A DNA stretch of 64,000 bases from Novimethylophilus kurashikiensis (GCF_003112435.1 NZ_BDOQ01000003.1:62001-126000); one strand, 5' to 3'; numbered from the stretch's first letter, positions 16,529-30,557 are shown. The notes: generated by a model not told the origin, from the letters alone. Made by a program: numbers and translations.

Positions 16529-17884
16529 CTAGCAAGCGGCACGCACTGCCTCGGCAATACGATCGGCCAGGCCTTCGACCAGGGTACGCTCTTGCCCCTC
16601 CACCATCACCCGGATCTTGGGCTCGGTTCCGGATGCACGCAGCAGCACGCGGCCACGGCCGTCCAACTGGCTTTCCGCCTCTGTGACGGCGGCCTGAATG
16701 GCAGCATGATTGTCCAGGTCGATACGCCCCGCCACCTTCACGTTGACCAGCACTTGCGGGTACATGGTGAGATCGGACAGGAGCGCTTGAAGTGATTTCC
16801 CGGTTTCGCACATGGCCTCCAGCACCTGCAACGCAGCGACGATACCATCCCCGCTCGTATGCTTATCGAGGCAAATGATGTGGCCGGAGTTTTCCCCGCC
16901 GAGCAGCCAACCCTTTTCGTTGAGCAGTTCCAGCACGTAACGGTCGCCCACCTTGGCGCGAACAAAGGGAATATCGAGTCGTCCCAGCGCATGCTCGAAG
17001 CCGAGGTTACTCATCAGCGTACCGACTACCCCGCCTTGCAGCTTGCCGCTACGCTGGCGATGCGCAGCAATAAGATAGAGCAGTTGATCGCCGTCGAGGA
17101 TATTACCCTGCGCATCCACCATGACCACACGGTCGCCATCGCCGTCGAAAGCGATACCCAGCTGCGCTTGATAGTCGAGCACGGCCTGTATCAAGGTAGC
17201 CGGATGCGTGGAGCCAACGTTGTCGTTGATGTTCAAGCCGTCCGGCTTGACACCGATGCTCATCACCTCGGCCCCCAACTCGTGAAAGACATGCGGGGCG
17301 ATGTGATAGGTCGCGCCGTGAGCGCAATCAAGCACGATCTTCTTGCCGCGCAGGTCGAGCGCGTTAGAAAAAGTGCTCTTGCAGAATTCGATGTAACGGC
17401 CTGCTGCATCATTGATGCGACGCACTTTGCCGAGTTGTGCCGAGGGCTTGATTTGCATGGGGCGATCAAGCTCGGCTTCGATCTGTTTCTCGATACCGTC
17501 GAGCAATTTGGTGCCGTCAGCCGAGAAGAACTTGATGCCGTTATCCTCGAACGGGTTGTGCGATGCAGAAATGACAATGCCAGCCTGTGCGCGTAGTGCA
17601 CGCGTCAGATAGGCGACGGCAGGCGTCGGCATCGGGCCGGTGAGCAGCACGTCGACACCCGCGGCGGATAATCCGGCTTGCAGAGCGGATTCCAGCATGT
17701 AGCCGGAAATGCGCGTGTCCTTGCCGATCAATACGGCTGGGTGCTCGCCTTGTCCCAGATGGTAGTCAAGTCCGCACAACACCTTGCCGGCGGCATAGCC
17801 CAAACGCATGACGAATTCAGGCGTAATCGGGCCTTCTCCCACTTTGCCGCGTATACCGTCGGTACCGAAATATTTTCTTGTCAT
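16529..17884 (-). CDS. glmM: Phosphoglucosamine mutase GlmM
   Basis: GlmM converts glucosamine-6-phosphate to glucosamine-1-phosphate for UDP-GlcNAc, and so for peptidoglycan and LPS. The 451 residues match the family length exactly. The N-terminus [11 protein letters not shown], the phosphoserine loop [19 protein letters not shown], the metal loop DGDGDR, the sugar loop GGENSGHI and the phosphate-binding [12 protein letters not shown] are all intact. The start is taken at the ATG of MTRKYFG; the longer frame lacks family similarity. It sits 37 bases after folP in the standard ftsH-folP-glmM order. Confidence 0.97.
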   Translation of the reverse strand: MTRKYFGTDGIRGKVGEGPITPEFVMRLGYAAGKVLCGLDYHLGQGEHPAVLIGKDTRISGYMLESALQAGLSAAGVDVLLTGPMPTPAVAYLTRALRAQAGIVISASHNPFEDNGIKFFSADGTKLLDGIEKQIEAELDRPMQIKPSAQLGKVRRINDAAGRYIEFCKSTFSNALDLRGKKIVLDCAHGATYHIAPHVFHELGAEVMSIGVKPDGLNINDNVGSTHPATLIQAVLDYQAQLGIAFDGDGDRVVMVDAQGNILDGDQLLYLIAAHRQRSGKLQGGVVGTLMSNLGFEHALGRLDIPFVRAKVGDRYVLELLNEKGWLLGGENSGHIICLDKHTSGDGIVAALQVLEAMCETGKSLQALLSDLTMYPQVLVNVKVAGRIDLDNHAAIQAAVTEAESQLDGRGRVLLRASGTEPKIRVMVEGQERTLVEGLADRIAEAVRAAC

Positions 17885-17921
17885 CGTTTGCTTCTTGAAT
17901 GATCTTCTTTGAATTCTAGAC

Positions 17922-18743
17922 TTACAACACGGTCGCCGCGACCGCCAAGGCGTCTTTGGTTTCACGCACGTCGTGCACGCGCAGTACTCGCGCCCCTTTC
18001 ATCGCAGCCACCACGGCGGCGGCTACGCTCGCCGGTATCCTGTCTTCCACCCGATTACCGGTGATCCGCCCCAACACCGACTTGCGCGAAAGACCGGCCA
18101 GCACGGGATATCCCAACGCGCAGAGCGATGGCATTTCACGCAGCAGCGCAATGTTGTGCACGCTGCGCTTACCAAAGCCGAAACCGGGATCCAACATGAT
18201 GCGTTCGCGCGGAATGCCCGCCGCCAAGGCGGCTTCAGCACGTTGGAGCAAGAAAGTGTTCACTTCTTCCACCACGTTGTCGTAGTACGGCTCGGCCTGC
18301 ATGGTCTGGGGCGTACCCTGCATGTGCATGAGGCAAATGCCTGCGTTGCTGGCGGCGGCAATTTCGAGGCCTCCCGGTTCCTGCAGGGCGCAGATGTCAT
18401 TGATGATATCCGCACCTACCGCGATGGCCGCCTTCATGACTTCGGGCTTGTAGGTATCGATCGATATCGGCACGTCGACTCTATTAGACAGGCCTTCGAT
18501 CACCGGGATGACGCGACGCAGCTCTTCTTCCAATGAGACGGGATCGGCACCGGGTCGGGTGGACTCCCCGCCGATATCGAGAATGTCTGCGCCCTCCTCG
18601 ACCAACCTCATGCCATGCGCAATCGCTGCCTGGACGCTGGCATGCTGTCCGCCGTCCGAGAAGGAATCCGGTGTCACGTTGACGATGCCCATTACCTTAG
18701 GTGTGGACAAGTCGAGTTGATAATGGCCGCAGTGAAAAATCAT
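17922..18743 (-). CDS. folP: Dihydropteroate synthase FolP
   Basis: FolP condenses p-aminobenzoate with dihydropterin pyrophosphate in folate synthesis. The 273-residue product has [44 protein letters not shown], and a C-terminal LRVHDVRET, which together form the pterin and PABA sites. The ATG at 18743 is preferred over the TTG at 18758, which lies inside the T-run of the terminator-like hairpin. No convincing ribosome site precedes either one. Confidence 0.95.
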   Translation of the reverse strand: MIFHCGHYQLDLSTPKVMGIVNVTPDSFSDGGQHASVQAAIAHGMRLVEEGADILDIGGESTRPGADPVSLEEELRRVIPVIEGLSNRVDVPISIDTYKPEVMKAAIAVGADIINDICALQEPGGLEIAAASNAGICLMHMQGTPQTMQAEPYYDNVVEEVNTFLLQRAEAALAAGIPRERIMLDPGFGFGKRSVHNIALLREMPSLCALGYPVLAGLSRKSVLGRITGNRVEDRIPASVAAAVVAAMKGARVLRVHDVRETKDALAVAATVL

Positions 18744-18744
18744 G

Positions 18745-18790
18745 TGCAGAAAAAGCAAATGGCGAGCGCTCTATTCTAGCGGCTCGCCAT
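18745..18790 (-). terminator. Terminator-like hairpin between ftsH and folP
   Basis: On the minus strand a 9-bp stem (ATGGCGAGC/GCTCGCCAT), extended by a GCT/AGC segment with one bulge (18759-18790), is followed by TTTGCTTTTTC. Its loop contains CTAGAAT, which resembles a -10 box, so folP may be re-initiated here. Confidence 0.6.
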
Positions 18791-18810
18791 CGGCTTCTGG
18801 AAGTTAAGGA

Positions 18811-20715
18811 TTAAAGTTCTTGTGCAGGGCGCGTCGTCGGCTTGGCGGCAACTGCACCGGCAGAACCGCTATTATTGTCGGACGGCGGCACGCTGCTCAT
18901 CGGCGTGGGCTTGGGCGGACGCGGAGGCAGGCCGGCCATGATGTCGTCGATCTGTTCGGCATCAATGGTTTCCCACTCCAGCAGCGCCTTGGCCATGGCT
19001 TCGACCTTGTCGCGGTTATCCTCGAGGATCTTGCGGGCAAGACCATATTGCTCGTCGATGATGCGGCGGATTTCCGCATCGACCTGCTGCATGGTGGCTT
19101 CCGACATGTTCTTGTGCGTCGTCACCGAACGGCCGAGGAATACTTCACCTTCGTTCTCGCCGTAGACCATGGGGCCCAGCTTGTCAGACATGCCGTAACG
19201 GGTGACCATATCCCGCGCCATTTGCGTTGCACGCTCAAAGTCGTTGGAAGCGCCGGTCGTCATCTGATTCATGAACAGCTCTTCCGCGATGCGGCCCCCG
19301 AACAGCACGGCAATGCGGCTAAGCAGGAATACGCGGTCGTAAGAATAGCGATCTTCCGTCGGCAGTTGCATGGTCACACCCAAGGCCCGGCCGCGCGGAA
19401 TAATGGTGACCTTGTGCACCGGGTCGGACTTCGGCAGGGTCTTGGCGACGATGGCGTGGCCGGACTCGTGGTAAGCCGTATTGCGCTTTTCCTCGTCGTT
19501 CATGACCATGCTGCGGCGCTCGGCACCCATCATGATCTTGTCCTTGGCGCGTTCGAAGTCTTCCATATCCACCACGCGCTTGTTGCCGCGGGCAGCGAAC
19601 AAGGCAGCCTCGTTCACGAGGTTGGCAAGGTCAGCACCTGAGAAGCCAGGCGTACCGCGGGCGATGATGTCGGCCTTGACGTCGGCATCGATCGGTACCT
19701 TGCGCATATGTACCAGCAGAATTTGCTCGCGGCCGCGGATATCGGGCAGCGGCACCACGACTTGGCGGTCGAAACGGCCAGGACGCAGCAAGGCGGGATC
19801 GAGCACGTCGGGACGGTTGGTCGCAGCAATGACGATCACGCCCACGCTGCCCTCAAAGCCGTCCATCTCGACCAGCAATTGGTTGAGTGTCTGTTCGCGT
19901 TCGTCGTTACCGCCGCCGAGGCCGGCTCCGCGCTGGCGACCAACCGCGTCAATTTCATCGATGAAGATGATGCAGGGCGCACTTTTCTTGGCTTGCTCAA
20001 ACATGTCACGTACCCGGGCTGCACCGACACCGACGAACATTTCGACGAAGTCTGAACCGGATATGCTGAAGAACGGCACCTTGGCTTCGCCAGCAATGGC
20101 ACGCGCAAGCAGTGTCTTACCGGTCCCCGGGTTACCGACCATCAATACGCCGCGCGGAATACGACCGCCGAGTTTCTGGAATTTAGTGGGGTCGCGCAGG
20201 AAATCGACCAACTCGCTGACTTCTTCCTTGGCCTCGTCGCAACCGGCAACGTCGGCGAAAGTGACTTGGTTGTTGTCCTCATCCAACAGTCGCGCCTTGC
20301 TCTTGCCGAATGAGAACGCCCCGCCGCGTCCCCCGCCCTGCATCTGGCGCATGAAGAATATCCAAACGCCGATCAATAGCAGCATGGGGAACCACGAGAC
20401 GAAGATACTCATCAACATCGACGGCTCTTCCTGCGGCTTCGCCTCCACGACAACGCCGTATTTCAACAGATCGGACACCAGCCATGGGTCGGTCGGGGCG
20501 TAGGTGGTGAAACGCTTGCCGTCGTTGCTCACGCCATGCAGGACGTGGCCTTCGATGGAAACCTTGGAAACGTTGCGGTTCTTGACCTCGTCGATGAACT
20601 GCGAGTAGACCAGTTGCGTCTCGTTGCTGTGCTGCCCGCCGAACTGATTGAACACGGTCATCAGCACCAGAGCCACCAGGAGCCAGATTGCGATGTTTCT
20701 GAGGATGTTGTTCAT
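18811..20715 (-). CDS. ftsH: ATP-dependent zinc metalloprotease FtsH
   Basis: FtsH is the hexameric inner-membrane AAA+ protease that degrades LpxC, sigma-32, SecY and others. The 634 residues show TM1 about 5-22, a small periplasmic domain, TM2 about 103-122, the AAA module ([22 protein letters not shown] motif [17 protein letters not shown]), and the peptidase with HESGHAIV plus a third Asp ligand in NDFERAT. The C-terminal tail is Pro/Ser/Thr-rich. The ribosome site is AGGA seven bases before the ATG. It follows rlmE on the same strand, the usual rlmE-ftsH pairing. Confidence 0.98.
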   Translation of the reverse strand: MNNILRNIAIWLLVALVLMTVFNQFGGQHSNETQLVYSQFIDEVKNRNVSKVSIEGHVLHGVSNDGKRFTTYAPTDPWLVSDLLKYGVVVEAKPQEEPSMLMSIFVSWFPMLLLIGVWIFFMRQMQGGGRGGAFSFGKSKARLLDEDNNQVTFADVAGCDEAKEEVSELVDFLRDPTKFQKLGGRIPRGVLMVGNPGTGKTLLARAIAGEAKVPFFSISGSDFVEMFVGVGAARVRDMFEQAKKSAPCIIFIDEIDAVGRQRGAGLGGGNDEREQTLNQLLVEMDGFEGSVGVIVIAATNRPDVLDPALLRPGRFDRQVVVPLPDIRGREQILLVHMRKVPIDADVKADIIARGTPGFSGADLANLVNEAALFAARGNKRVVDMEDFERAKDKIMMGAERRSMVMNDEEKRNTAYHESGHAIVAKTLPKSDPVHKVTIIPRGRALGVTMQLPTEDRYSYDRVFLLSRIAVLFGGRIAEELFMNQMTTGASNDFERATQMARDMVTRYGMSDKLGPMVYGENEGEVFLGRSVTTHKNMSEATMQQVDAEIRRIIDEQYGLARKILEDNRDKVEAMAKALLEWETIDAEQIDDIMAGLPPRPPKPTPMSSVPPSDNNSGSAGAVAAKPTTRPAQEL

Positions 20716-20770
20716 TGAAATTCCTAAAGATTTCGCGTATTAACGCGCTTCCATTCTATACGATTGCCCG

Positions 20771-21409
20771 TTAAACGCCAGTTTTCCCATCGCGCTTGGC
20801 ACCGAGCCCCAGCAGGTAGGTTTCGGCACTGCGATCACGTGAGGCCTTGGGTTTGCGAATGACGACTTTGTCGAATTGCGGCTTCATTGTTTTGACCAAC
20901 TCCTCGAAGCCGCTGCCAATGAAAACTTTGACCAAAAAGTTTCCGCCCGGTTTCAACCAATGTTGAGCAAAATCCAGCGCCAGCTCGGCCAGGTGCATGG
21001 AGCGCGCCTGGTCGATGACGCTCATGCCACTCATGTTGGGGGCCATATCGGAAATAACAAGGTCTACCGGCTGCTCTCCGAGCAAATTTTCCAGCTGTTG
21101 CAGCACCGCGTCCTCGGTAAAGTCGCCCTGGATGAATTCGACGCCATGCATAGGATGCATTTCAAGAAGGTCCAGCGCGAACACGCGCCCCTTGCCCTTG
21201 AGCCGTTCCACGACCACCTGGCACCAACTGCCGGGCGCTGCACCGAGATCGACAACGGCCATTCCCGGTCTAATCAATTTATCTTTGTCATCCAGCTCCA
21301 TTAACTTGTAGGCGGCGCGCGAGCGGTAGCCTTCCTGATTGGCGCGCTTGACGAACTGGTCGCTCAGATGCTCCTGCATCCAAGCTTTGCTGGTGCGGCT
21401 ACGCTTCAT
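20771..21409 (-). CDS. rlmE: 23S rRNA 2'-O-methyltransferase RlmE
   Basis: RlmE (FtsJ/RrmJ) methylates the ribose of U2552 in the 23S rRNA A-loop. The 212 residues include the SAM motif [15 protein letters not shown] and the K-D-K-E tetrad within [30 protein letters not shown] and [19 protein letters not shown]. It is first of the rlmE-ftsH-folP-glmM series and is divergent from yhbY. Confidence 0.96.
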   Translation of the reverse strand: MKRSRTSKAWMQEHLSDQFVKRANQEGYRSRAAYKLMELDDKDKLIRPGMAVVDLGAAPGSWCQVVVERLKGKGRVFALDLLEMHPMHGVEFIQGDFTEDAVLQQLENLLGEQPVDLVISDMAPNMSGMSVIDQARSMHLAELALDFAQHWLKPGGNFLVKVFIGSGFEELVKTMKPQFDKVVIRKPKASRDRSAETYLLGLGAKRDGKTGV

Positions 21410-21413
21410 TTGC

Positions 21414-21419
21414 TAGAAT
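21414..21419 (+). promoter_or_regulatory. Extended -10 box for yhbY
   Basis: TAGAAT, preceded by TG one base away (TGCTAGAAT), lies 25 bases before the yhbY start. The ATG at 21418 falls inside this box, which argues against it as a start. No good -35 is seen, as is common for extended -10 promoters. Confidence 0.45.
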
Positions 21420-21444
21420 GCGGTCCTTTGAAAATCAGATACAT

Positions 21445-21744
21445 ATGCTAACGCTCAATTCGAAACAAGTGCGCTTTTTGCGCTCTGCGAGCCACGACCT
21501 CAACCCCGTCGTGATGATCGGCAACAACGGCCTCACGGAAACCGTGCTCAAGGAAATCGACCGCAGCCTCACCGCGCACGAACTCATCAAGATCAAGGTC
21601 GCCGGCGACGAACGCGAGTTGCGGGTTCAACTTTATGAAGAAATCTGCGAACAACTGGGTGCAGCGCAAGTTCAGCACATCGGCAAGCAGTTGGTGATCT
21701 ATCGTCCCGCCAAGGAACCGAAGATCGTCCTGCCCAAGAACTAA
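21445..21744 (+). CDS. yhbY: Ribosome assembly RNA-binding protein YhbY
   Basis: A 99-residue CRS1/YhbY (CRM) domain protein that binds precursor 50S particles. Conserved features are LRSASHDLNPVVMIGNNGLTETVLKEIDRSL and a basic C-terminal QLVIYRP, split over the four-stranded sheet. The classic GxxG loop is seen as GNNG. It is divergent from rlmE, the arrangement seen in E. coli. Its stop overlaps the convergent DUF4149 gene by four bases. Confidence 0.92.
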   Translation: MLTLNSKQVRFLRSASHDLNPVVMIGNNGLTETVLKEIDRSLTAHELIKIKVAGDERELRVQLYEEICEQLGAAQVQHIGKQLVIYRPAKEPKIVLPKN

Positions 21745-22193
21745 CGTTCTTTTAGCACCAGCGCCACGCCCAGCAGGCTTTCAATCAGATAGCCGATGCT
21801 GGCAACCCCATGCCAGGTACGGAAGCGGTCGGCAAAAATGCTTTGCATCACATCCACCGCCCCGGCCTGCGATTTCAGCTTGGCCAGAATCGGCTGAATT
21901 CCGAACTCTCCGGCCAGCGTCAGCAGCAACATGGCTAGCACAATCCAGAAGAACCCTTGCTTGAGCGCCGCACCGCCATGGCGCACCGCACGGTGCGTCA
22001 GCAGGTAAAACGCCGAGATGATGCCGACATACGACATCCAGGTGAACATTTTTCCGGCAAGCAAGCCAGCCAACTGCCGATTATCGCCCAGCGTGTGAAA
22101 CAAGGTCGGCGCGACGAGATAGCCCACGGCCCACAAGCCGCCCACCCAGGCAACCACAATCAGCGCAGCGAGATGATCGGCCAGTTTTTGCAT
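21741..22193 (-). CDS. DUF4149 inner-membrane protein
   Basis: A 150-residue protein with four predicted membrane helices, of the DUF4149 family common next to yhbY/greA in Betaproteobacteria. Conserved parts are VAWVGGLWAVGYLVAPTLF at the first helix and FRTWHGVASIGYLIESLLG at the last. Its function is unknown. It lies 11 bases after greA on the same strand and is probably co-transcribed with it. Confidence 0.85.
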   Translation of the reverse strand: MQKLADHLAALIVVAWVGGLWAVGYLVAPTLFHTLGDNRQLAGLLAGKMFTWMSYVGIISAFYLLTHRAVRHGGAALKQGFFWIVLAMLLLTLAGEFGIQPILAKLKSQAGAVDVMQSIFADRFRTWHGVASIGYLIESLLGVALVLKER

Positions 22194-22204
22194 GCGCCTA
22201 TCTC

Positions 22205-22681
22205 CTAGACGTAGCGAACGTCCAGCACTTCGTATTCGCGAACACCACCCGGAGCCTGCACTTCGGCAATATCGCCGGCATGCTTGCCGATAAGTGCTCG
22301 GGCAATGGGCGAACCGACGGAAATCTTACCGAGCTTGATATTGGCTTCATCATCACCCACGATTTGGTAGGTGACGCTGTCGCCGCTATCGAGGTCTTCC
22401 AGGTCAACGGTGGCGCCAAACACGCAACGACCATCAGCATTCAGTTGGGTGGGATCGATGATTTGCGCATTGGAAAGCTTGGCCTCGAGATCGGCAATGC
22501 GACCTTCGATAAAGCTTTGGCGCTCCTTGGCGGCATCGTAGTCTGCATTTTCGGACAAGTCACCCTGGGCCCGAGCCTCCGCGATAGCCTGGATCACTTC
22601 GGGGCGGTCCACGCTCTTCAGGCGCTGGAGTTCGGCCTTGAGCAATTCGGCCCCTTTAACGGTCAATGGAATCTTGATCAC
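22205..22681 (-). CDS. greA: Transcription elongation factor GreA
   Basis: GreA rescues backtracked RNA polymerase by stimulating transcript cleavage. With the GTG start at 22681 (TAGGAA eight bases upstream) it has the family length of 158. The N-terminal coiled coil carries the catalytic tip [16 protein letters not shown] (the DxxE-type acidic pair), and the C-terminal FKBP-like domain ends [11 protein letters not shown]. The longer frame reads through the carB terminator and is not credible. It lies downstream of the carB terminator, so it needs its own promoter or read-through. Confidence 0.95.
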   Translation of the reverse strand: MIKIPLTVKGAELLKAELQRLKSVDRPEVIQAIAEARAQGDLSENADYDAAKERQSFIEGRIADLEAKLSNAQIIDPTQLNADGRCVFGATVDLEDLDSGDSVTYQIVGDDEANIKLGKISVGSPIARALIGKHAGDIAEVQAPGGVREYEVLDVRYV

Positions 22682-22712
22682 TGCTGGGTTCCTAAAAAGT
22701 AAAAACTTCCCG

Positions 22713-22755
22713 TATAAAAAAGAAGAAACCACGCCGGTCATGCCGGTGTGGTTTC
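22713..22755 (-). terminator. Rho-independent terminator of the carAB operon
   Basis: Read on the minus strand, GAAACCAC plus CCGG pairs across a 5-base loop to CCGG plus GTGGTTTC, a 13-bp stem with one G-T pair (22725-22755), followed by TTCTTCTTTTTTAT. It lies 19 bases past the carB stop codon. Confidence 0.9.
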
Positions 22756-22773
22756 GTATGCTGAATAATATCG

Positions 22774-25977
<3,204 letters not shown>

Positions 25978-26002
25978 AGTGTTCTAGTCGAGCGTTATGA
26001 AG

Positions 26003-26033
26003 TGAGAGTCGAGCGCAAAACAGCTCACTCTCA
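26003..26033 (-). promoter_or_regulatory. Intercistronic stem-loop between carA and carB
   Basis: TGAGAGT (26003-26009) and ACTCTCA (26027-26033), with an inner GAGC/GCTC pair, give an 11-bp stem with one bulged C. It covers the carA stop codon. No T-run follows, so it may protect or pace the carA-carB transcript rather than end it. Confidence 0.45.
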
Positions 26034-27173
26034 GCTCTTGGTCCTCGGCTGTTTTTCCATCAATTCAATGAAACGATCGAACAAATAACTCATTTCGCGC
26101 GGGCCGGGACTGGCTTCAGGGTGGCCCTGGAAGCTGAATGCCGGCTTGTCGGTACGGGCAATGCCTTGCAGGCTGCCGTCGAACAGCGACACATGGGTTG
26201 CACGCACGTTGGCAGGCAAAGTTGCCGGATCGACCGCGAAACCGTGATTCTGGCTGGTGATGAACACGCGCTTGTCATCTACGTCCTGCACCGGGTGGTT
26301 CGCGCCGTGGTGGCCGAACTTCATCTTGACGGTCTTTGCGCCAGAAGCCAGGCCCAGCAATTGGTGACCGAGGCAGATACCGAAGGTCGGGATGCCGGTA
26401 TCGACCAAGGTCTTGATCGCCTTGATCGCGTAATCACATGGCTCCGGATCTCCCGGGCCGTTGGACAGGAAAATACCGTCCGGATTGAGCGCCAACGCCT
26501 CTTCCGCCGTGGCCTGGGCAGGCAGCACAGTCACCTTGCAGCCGCGCGAGGTCAGCATGCGCAAGATGTTGCGCTTGACGCCGTAGTCGAACGCAACAAC
26601 GTTGAACTTGGAATTTCCGGCCTTGGCATAGCCTTCGCCGAGGCTCCACTCGCCTTCTTCGCAGACATAAGACTTGGTGACACTGACTTCCTTGGCCAGA
26701 TCCATACCAGCCATGCCAGGATAGCTGCGCGCCAGTTCCAACGCCTTGGCCTCATCCACTTCACCCGCCATGATACAACCGGCCTGGGCGCCTTTTTCGC
26801 GGAGAACGCGGGTGAGCTTGCGAGTATCGATATCGGCGATAGCGACGACATTACTCGTCTTGAGGTAGTCCGACAGGGACATGCCTGCGCGCCAATTGCT
26901 TACGGTAAGCGGCAGGTCGCGAATAACGAGTCCGGCGGCGTAGACCTTGCCGGATTCGACGTCTTCCGTATTGACACCGTAGTTGCCGATGTGAGGGTAA
27001 GTCAGGGTGACAATCTGACCCGTGTAAGAGGGATCGGTGAGGATTTCCTGGTAGCCGGTCATGGAAGTGTTGAACACCACCTCACCGACCGTGGAACCGC
27101 TTGCCCCGATGGCAATGCCTCTAAACACGGTTCCATCTGCGAGTACGAGAATGGCTGGCGTATTTTGCGGCAC
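26031..27173 (-). CDS. carA: Carbamoyl-phosphate synthase small subunit
   Basis: CarA hydrolyses glutamine and channels ammonia to CarB. The 380 residues have the N-terminal CarA domain ([28 protein letters not shown] region) and a class I glutamine amidotransferase domain with the nucleophile in [13 protein letters not shown] and the His/Glu pair in [11 protein letters not shown]. It heads the carA-carB operon. Confidence 0.97.
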   Translation of the reverse strand: MPQNTPAILVLADGTVFRGIAIGASGSTVGEVVFNTSMTGYQEILTDPSYTGQIVTLTYPHIGNYGVNTEDVESGKVYAAGLVIRDLPLTVSNWRAGMSLSDYLKTSNVVAIADIDTRKLTRVLREKGAQAGCIMAGEVDEAKALELARSYPGMAGMDLAKEVSVTKSYVCEEGEWSLGEGYAKAGNSKFNVVAFDYGVKRNILRMLTSRGCKVTVLPAQATAEEALALNPDGIFLSNGPGDPEPCDYAIKAIKTLVDTGIPTFGICLGHQLLGLASGAKTVKMKFGHHGANHPVQDVDDKRVFITSQNHGFAVDPATLPANVRATHVSLFDGSLQGIARTDKPAFSFQGHPEASPGPREMSYLFDRFIELMEKQPRTKS

Positions 27174-27226
27174 GATTTAACCCCTTGTATTGCTTGACTA
27201 TTGTCGCCGGATGCGGCGGATGTGCA

Positions 27227-27256
27227 AAGCGGGACGGACATACGTCCATCCCGCTT
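27227..27256. terminator. Hairpin between carA and the GGDEF-EAL gene
   Basis: AAGCGGGA/TCCCGCTT arms with an inner GGAC/GTCC pair and one mismatch (27227-27256) make a long stem. No clear T-run follows on the minus strand, so it is a weak terminator for the gene ending at 27388, or part of the carA leader. Confidence 0.4.
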
Positions 27257-27387
27257 CGAAATTCTTAACAGTATAGCGTAAAACAGCTCATTCATCAATT
27301 CGGGCTAGACAGCACGACCACATTCCAATGCGCCCGGCTCGGCAGCAATGATGGACAGCCCTCATTCCTGGCAGTTCCGTCGGCGCT

Positions 27388-30324
27388 CTAAACGCCAGAC
27401 TTTAGATGCGTGAGAGCGGCCTGTTCGGCAACAGGAAATCGCAGCAACAGCCGCTCGAATTCATCGATATCTACTGGCCTGCTGAAGAGATAGCCCTGGA
27501 AATTACGACATTCATGCACTGCAAGAAACTCACATTGCGCTTGCGTCTCGACGCCTTCGGCAATGATCTCCATGCCCAGATTCCTGGCCATCGAGATGAT
27601 GGTTTGCACGATCACGGCATCATCATGGTTGGCGGGCAGATCCCGCACAAAACTCTGGTCGATCTTGATCTGATCCAAAGGCAGCTTTTTCAGGTTCGAA
27701 AGCGAGGAATGCCCGGTGCCGAAGTCATCCATGGCAAACTGCACGCCCACTTGCTTGATAGCCTGCATCTTCGCGATAGCCTCGGCAAGGTTTTCCAATA
27801 CCAGGCTTTCGGTGAGTTCCAGTTTGAGATTCCTAGGGTTGGCGCCAGAAACCTGCAGCGCATTCAACACATGCCGGACGAACTCGGGATGGCGGAATTG
27901 ACGCGCGCTGACATTGACCGACAATTGCAGATGCTGCCTTAACGGATCCGACTCCCAAGTTTTGATCTGCCGGCAAGCCGTCTCCAGCACCCACTGACCG
28001 ATCGGCACGATCAAACCCGTCTCTTCCGCCAAGGGGATGAATTCAGCCGGAGAAACAAGACCTCTGACCGGATGCTGCCACCGCAATAGCAATTCCGCAC
28101 CACAAGCGAATTGCTCCTGCCGCTCTTCCGTGACCTGCAATTGATAGAGAATGCGGAATTCGTTCTTGGCCAAGGCTTGCTGCAGCCATCGCTCCATCTG
28201 ATGACGCGCCTCGATAGTCGCCTGCATGTCTGGATTGAAGAACCTGAGCGTATTCTTTCCCGCCTTTTTGGACTGATACATGGCAATATCCGCCCGTTTC
28301 ATCACTTCTTCTGGCACGCTGGCGGATACCTCGAACACCGTCACCCCAATGCTTGGCGGGCTGACCAGTTCCTGCTCGCCAAACAGATAAGGTCGGCCCA
28401 AGGCCAACAAAATCTTCTCGCCTATGCTCTGCGCCTGCTCCCCCGCCACTTCGGCATCGGCACTCAATCGGTCCAGAAGCACCATGAATTCATCACCGCC
28501 CAACCTCGCGACCGTATCCACATCCCGCACGCACTCAACAAGCCGTTGCGCAACCTGCTGCAAAAGCAGGTCTCCCGTATCGTGTCCCAAGGTATCGTTG
28601 ATGGTTTTGAAGTTGTCCAGATCGATCATCAGCAAGGCTGCGTGATGCTCGTTGTGGGTGGCCCCCGTCAACGCGTGCTGCAACCGCTGCATCAGCAAGC
28701 GGCGATTAGGTAGTTGGGTCAGCGAATCGAAATAGGCCAGTTGCTTGATATGTTCCTCCGCCTGGCGGCGGTCTGTGATATCGCGAATAAAGGCATTGAA
28801 TTCCCGCCTGCCCTCGGTCGTGACGGCAGTGACAGTCAACTCCACCAAAAACTCGTGGCCGGACCGGTGAAGTACTCGCATTTCAAAACGGCTGTTCAAT
28901 ATCGGCCAATCGCCAGTCTCCCGATAGCCATCCAGGCCGTTCAGATAAACCTCCCGATTCCTCAAGGGGATTACCGTCTCGTGCAACAGCCGACCCATTG
29001 CCTCAGCCCGACTCCAGCCGAAAATATTCTCCGCCTGCCCATTCCAACCGGTGATCACTCCCATCACATCAATCTGGACCACTGCATCCAAGGCGGTTTC
29101 CAGAATAGTTTCGAGCTTCACCTGGCGCTCTTGCAAGGCAGTGGTCCGTTGAACCACACGTGACTCGAGCGCCGAGTTGAGCGTGACCAAGGCATGTTCG
29201 CGCTCGGCAAGACGCTGCGCCATGATGGAGAAGTGCTGGGCAAGCTGCCCCACCTCGTCTTCACTCTCCACCTTCACGCGTACTGATAAATTGCCATGTG
29301 CTATTTCATTTACTGCACGTGCAAGACGTCCAAGCGGATTGACGATGCGACCTATCAGAAACCAGGCGGTTACAGTTCCCAGCACCAGGCTCAATAGAAT
29401 AAATCCGATGACCTGCCAACCGAGGCCATTGACAGCCTTTAATGCGGCTTCCGGCTCCACCTTCGACAGCAGGACCCAATCCCAGGTTTTAATAGGAACA
29501 AGCGCGGCCCAGCGCTGGGTTCCATTCGCCCCGGAAAGCTCCAAGAGGCGAGGTTGACGAGCATTCAGCAAGGGTTGCAGCATGGCTGCATCATCCTTCT
29601 TCAAGCCCGGCACGCTGGTCGCCAGAGAGTCGATTTGCGCGGTCTTTCCTTGCGGAAACAAGAGCATGCCGCTTTTACTGAGGATATAAAACTCGGCATC
29701 TCCATTTGCGGGTTTCTTGATATCGGCAAAATCAAGCATACGCCCAAGGTCGAGATCCACTGTCGCAATCCCGGCCACATGCCAATGCCGATAGAACGGC
29801 ACGGAAAACGTCACCATCTTGATATTGCCCGCACCTCGATCGAAATAAGGCTCGGTCCATACCGGTTTCGACAACTTTCTGGGCAGGTAATACCATTCCC
29901 ATTGCGGCTGCGTATAGTCATAGGCTTGGGTTCCGATATCCATGCCTTTCACACCGGACGGCGAACGGAAGACATAGGGACAGAATAGCTTTCGCCCTTC
30001 AAACTCGCCCGGTTCGAAAGCAATCGCAGCTCCATAAATCAGCGAGTTACTCCCTACAACATGCTTCAGGACCTGATACAAGGATTGCTCGGATAAATCC
30101 TCGTTGACGGATAGAAATTGGGCTGTGGTGCTGGCAACGGCGCTCACCCGATTCAGCAAGGCATCCACACGATTGGCGTTATTTTCTGCGTTCTCAAGTT
30201 GGGCATGACGAATCTGCTGTACGGTATTGGCCCGCATCCCCACAAAGTCATAAAGCTGAATCAGCACATCCGCCGCAAAGATGGGAAACAGCAGGTAGAG
30301 GAAGATCTTGAGTTTGATGGACAT
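27388..30324 (-). CDS. Membrane Cache-HAMP-PAS-GGDEF-EAL cyclic-di-GMP protein
   Basis: A 978-residue inner-membrane sensor. TM1 is about 7-28; a periplasmic double-Cache domain (KPVWTEPYFDRGAGNIKMVTFSVPF region) extends to about 290; TM2 and HAMP (RIVNPLGRLARAVNEIAHGN) follow. A PAS domain lies at about 400-515. GGDEF (ARLGGDEFMVLL) has an inhibitory I-site RDVD five residues before it. EAL has ELLLRW, SVNVSARQF, LELTES, MDDFGTGHSSL, IKIDQSFV and AEGVETQAQ. All catalytic residues look present, the first motif being ELL rather than EAL, so both synthesis and hydrolysis are possible. It stands alone on its transcript. Confidence 0.92.
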   Translation of the reverse strand: MSIKLKIFLYLLFPIFAADVLIQLYDFVGMRANTVQQIRHAQLENAENNANRVDALLNRVSAVASTTAQFLSVNEDLSEQSLYQVLKHVVGSNSLIYGAAIAFEPGEFEGRKLFCPYVFRSPSGVKGMDIGTQAYDYTQPQWEWYYLPRKLSKPVWTEPYFDRGAGNIKMVTFSVPFYRHWHVAGIATVDLDLGRMLDFADIKKPANGDAEFYILSKSGMLLFPQGKTAQIDSLATSVPGLKKDDAAMLQPLLNARQPRLLELSGANGTQRWAALVPIKTWDWVLLSKVEPEAALKAVNGLGWQVIGFILLSLVLGTVTAWFLIGRIVNPLGRLARAVNEIAHGNLSVRVKVESEDEVGQLAQHFSIMAQRLAEREHALVTLNSALESRVVQRTTALQERQVKLETILETALDAVVQIDVMGVITGWNGQAENIFGWSRAEAMGRLLHETVIPLRNREVYLNGLDGYRETGDWPILNSRFEMRVLHRSGHEFLVELTVTAVTTEGRREFNAFIRDITDRRQAEEHIKQLAYFDSLTQLPNRRLLMQRLQHALTGATHNEHHAALLMIDLDNFKTINDTLGHDTGDLLLQQVAQRLVECVRDVDTVARLGGDEFMVLLDRLSADAEVAGEQAQSIGEKILLALGRPYLFGEQELVSPPSIGVTVFEVSASVPEEVMKRADIAMYQSKKAGKNTLRFFNPDMQATIEARHQMERWLQQALAKNEFRILYQLQVTEERQEQFACGAELLLRWQHPVRGLVSPAEFIPLAEETGLIVPIGQWVLETACRQIKTWESDPLRQHLQLSVNVSARQFRHPEFVRHVLNALQVSGANPRNLKLELTESLVLENLAEAIAKMQAIKQVGVQFAMDDFGTGHSSLSNLKKLPLDQIKIDQSFVRDLPANHDDAVIVQTIISMARNLGMEIIAEGVETQAQCEFLAVHECRNFQGYLFSRPVDIDEFERLLLRFPVAEQAALTHLKSGV

Positions 30325-30527
30325 CGTTGATAGCCGACTTTTTATTATTCGCCGTTTGTTGGAATTATTGCGTCAAGGCTGACTTCAGCGTGGTATTAAC
30401 TTCGTCCCATGTAAAGTCAGGATTGAATCGACTGTGGGACTAATCCTCACTCCCATCACTTACCTACATGATTAAACATCAAATTTCACAGGATAACTAT
30501 GAGAGGAAACTGATCTCAAGATAGGTA

Positions 30528-30557
30528 TTTCCCTAGTGCACATTCAGGGTTTCCCTA
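30528..30557. promoter_or_regulatory. Tandem TTTCCCTA dyads, candidate operator
   Basis: Two near-palindromes built on AGG-n-TTTCCCTA are spaced about two helical turns apart (22 bases), typical of sites for a dimeric LuxR/NarL-type regulator. The nearest promoter would be that of the GGDEF-EAL gene about 200 bases away. Confidence 0.35.
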
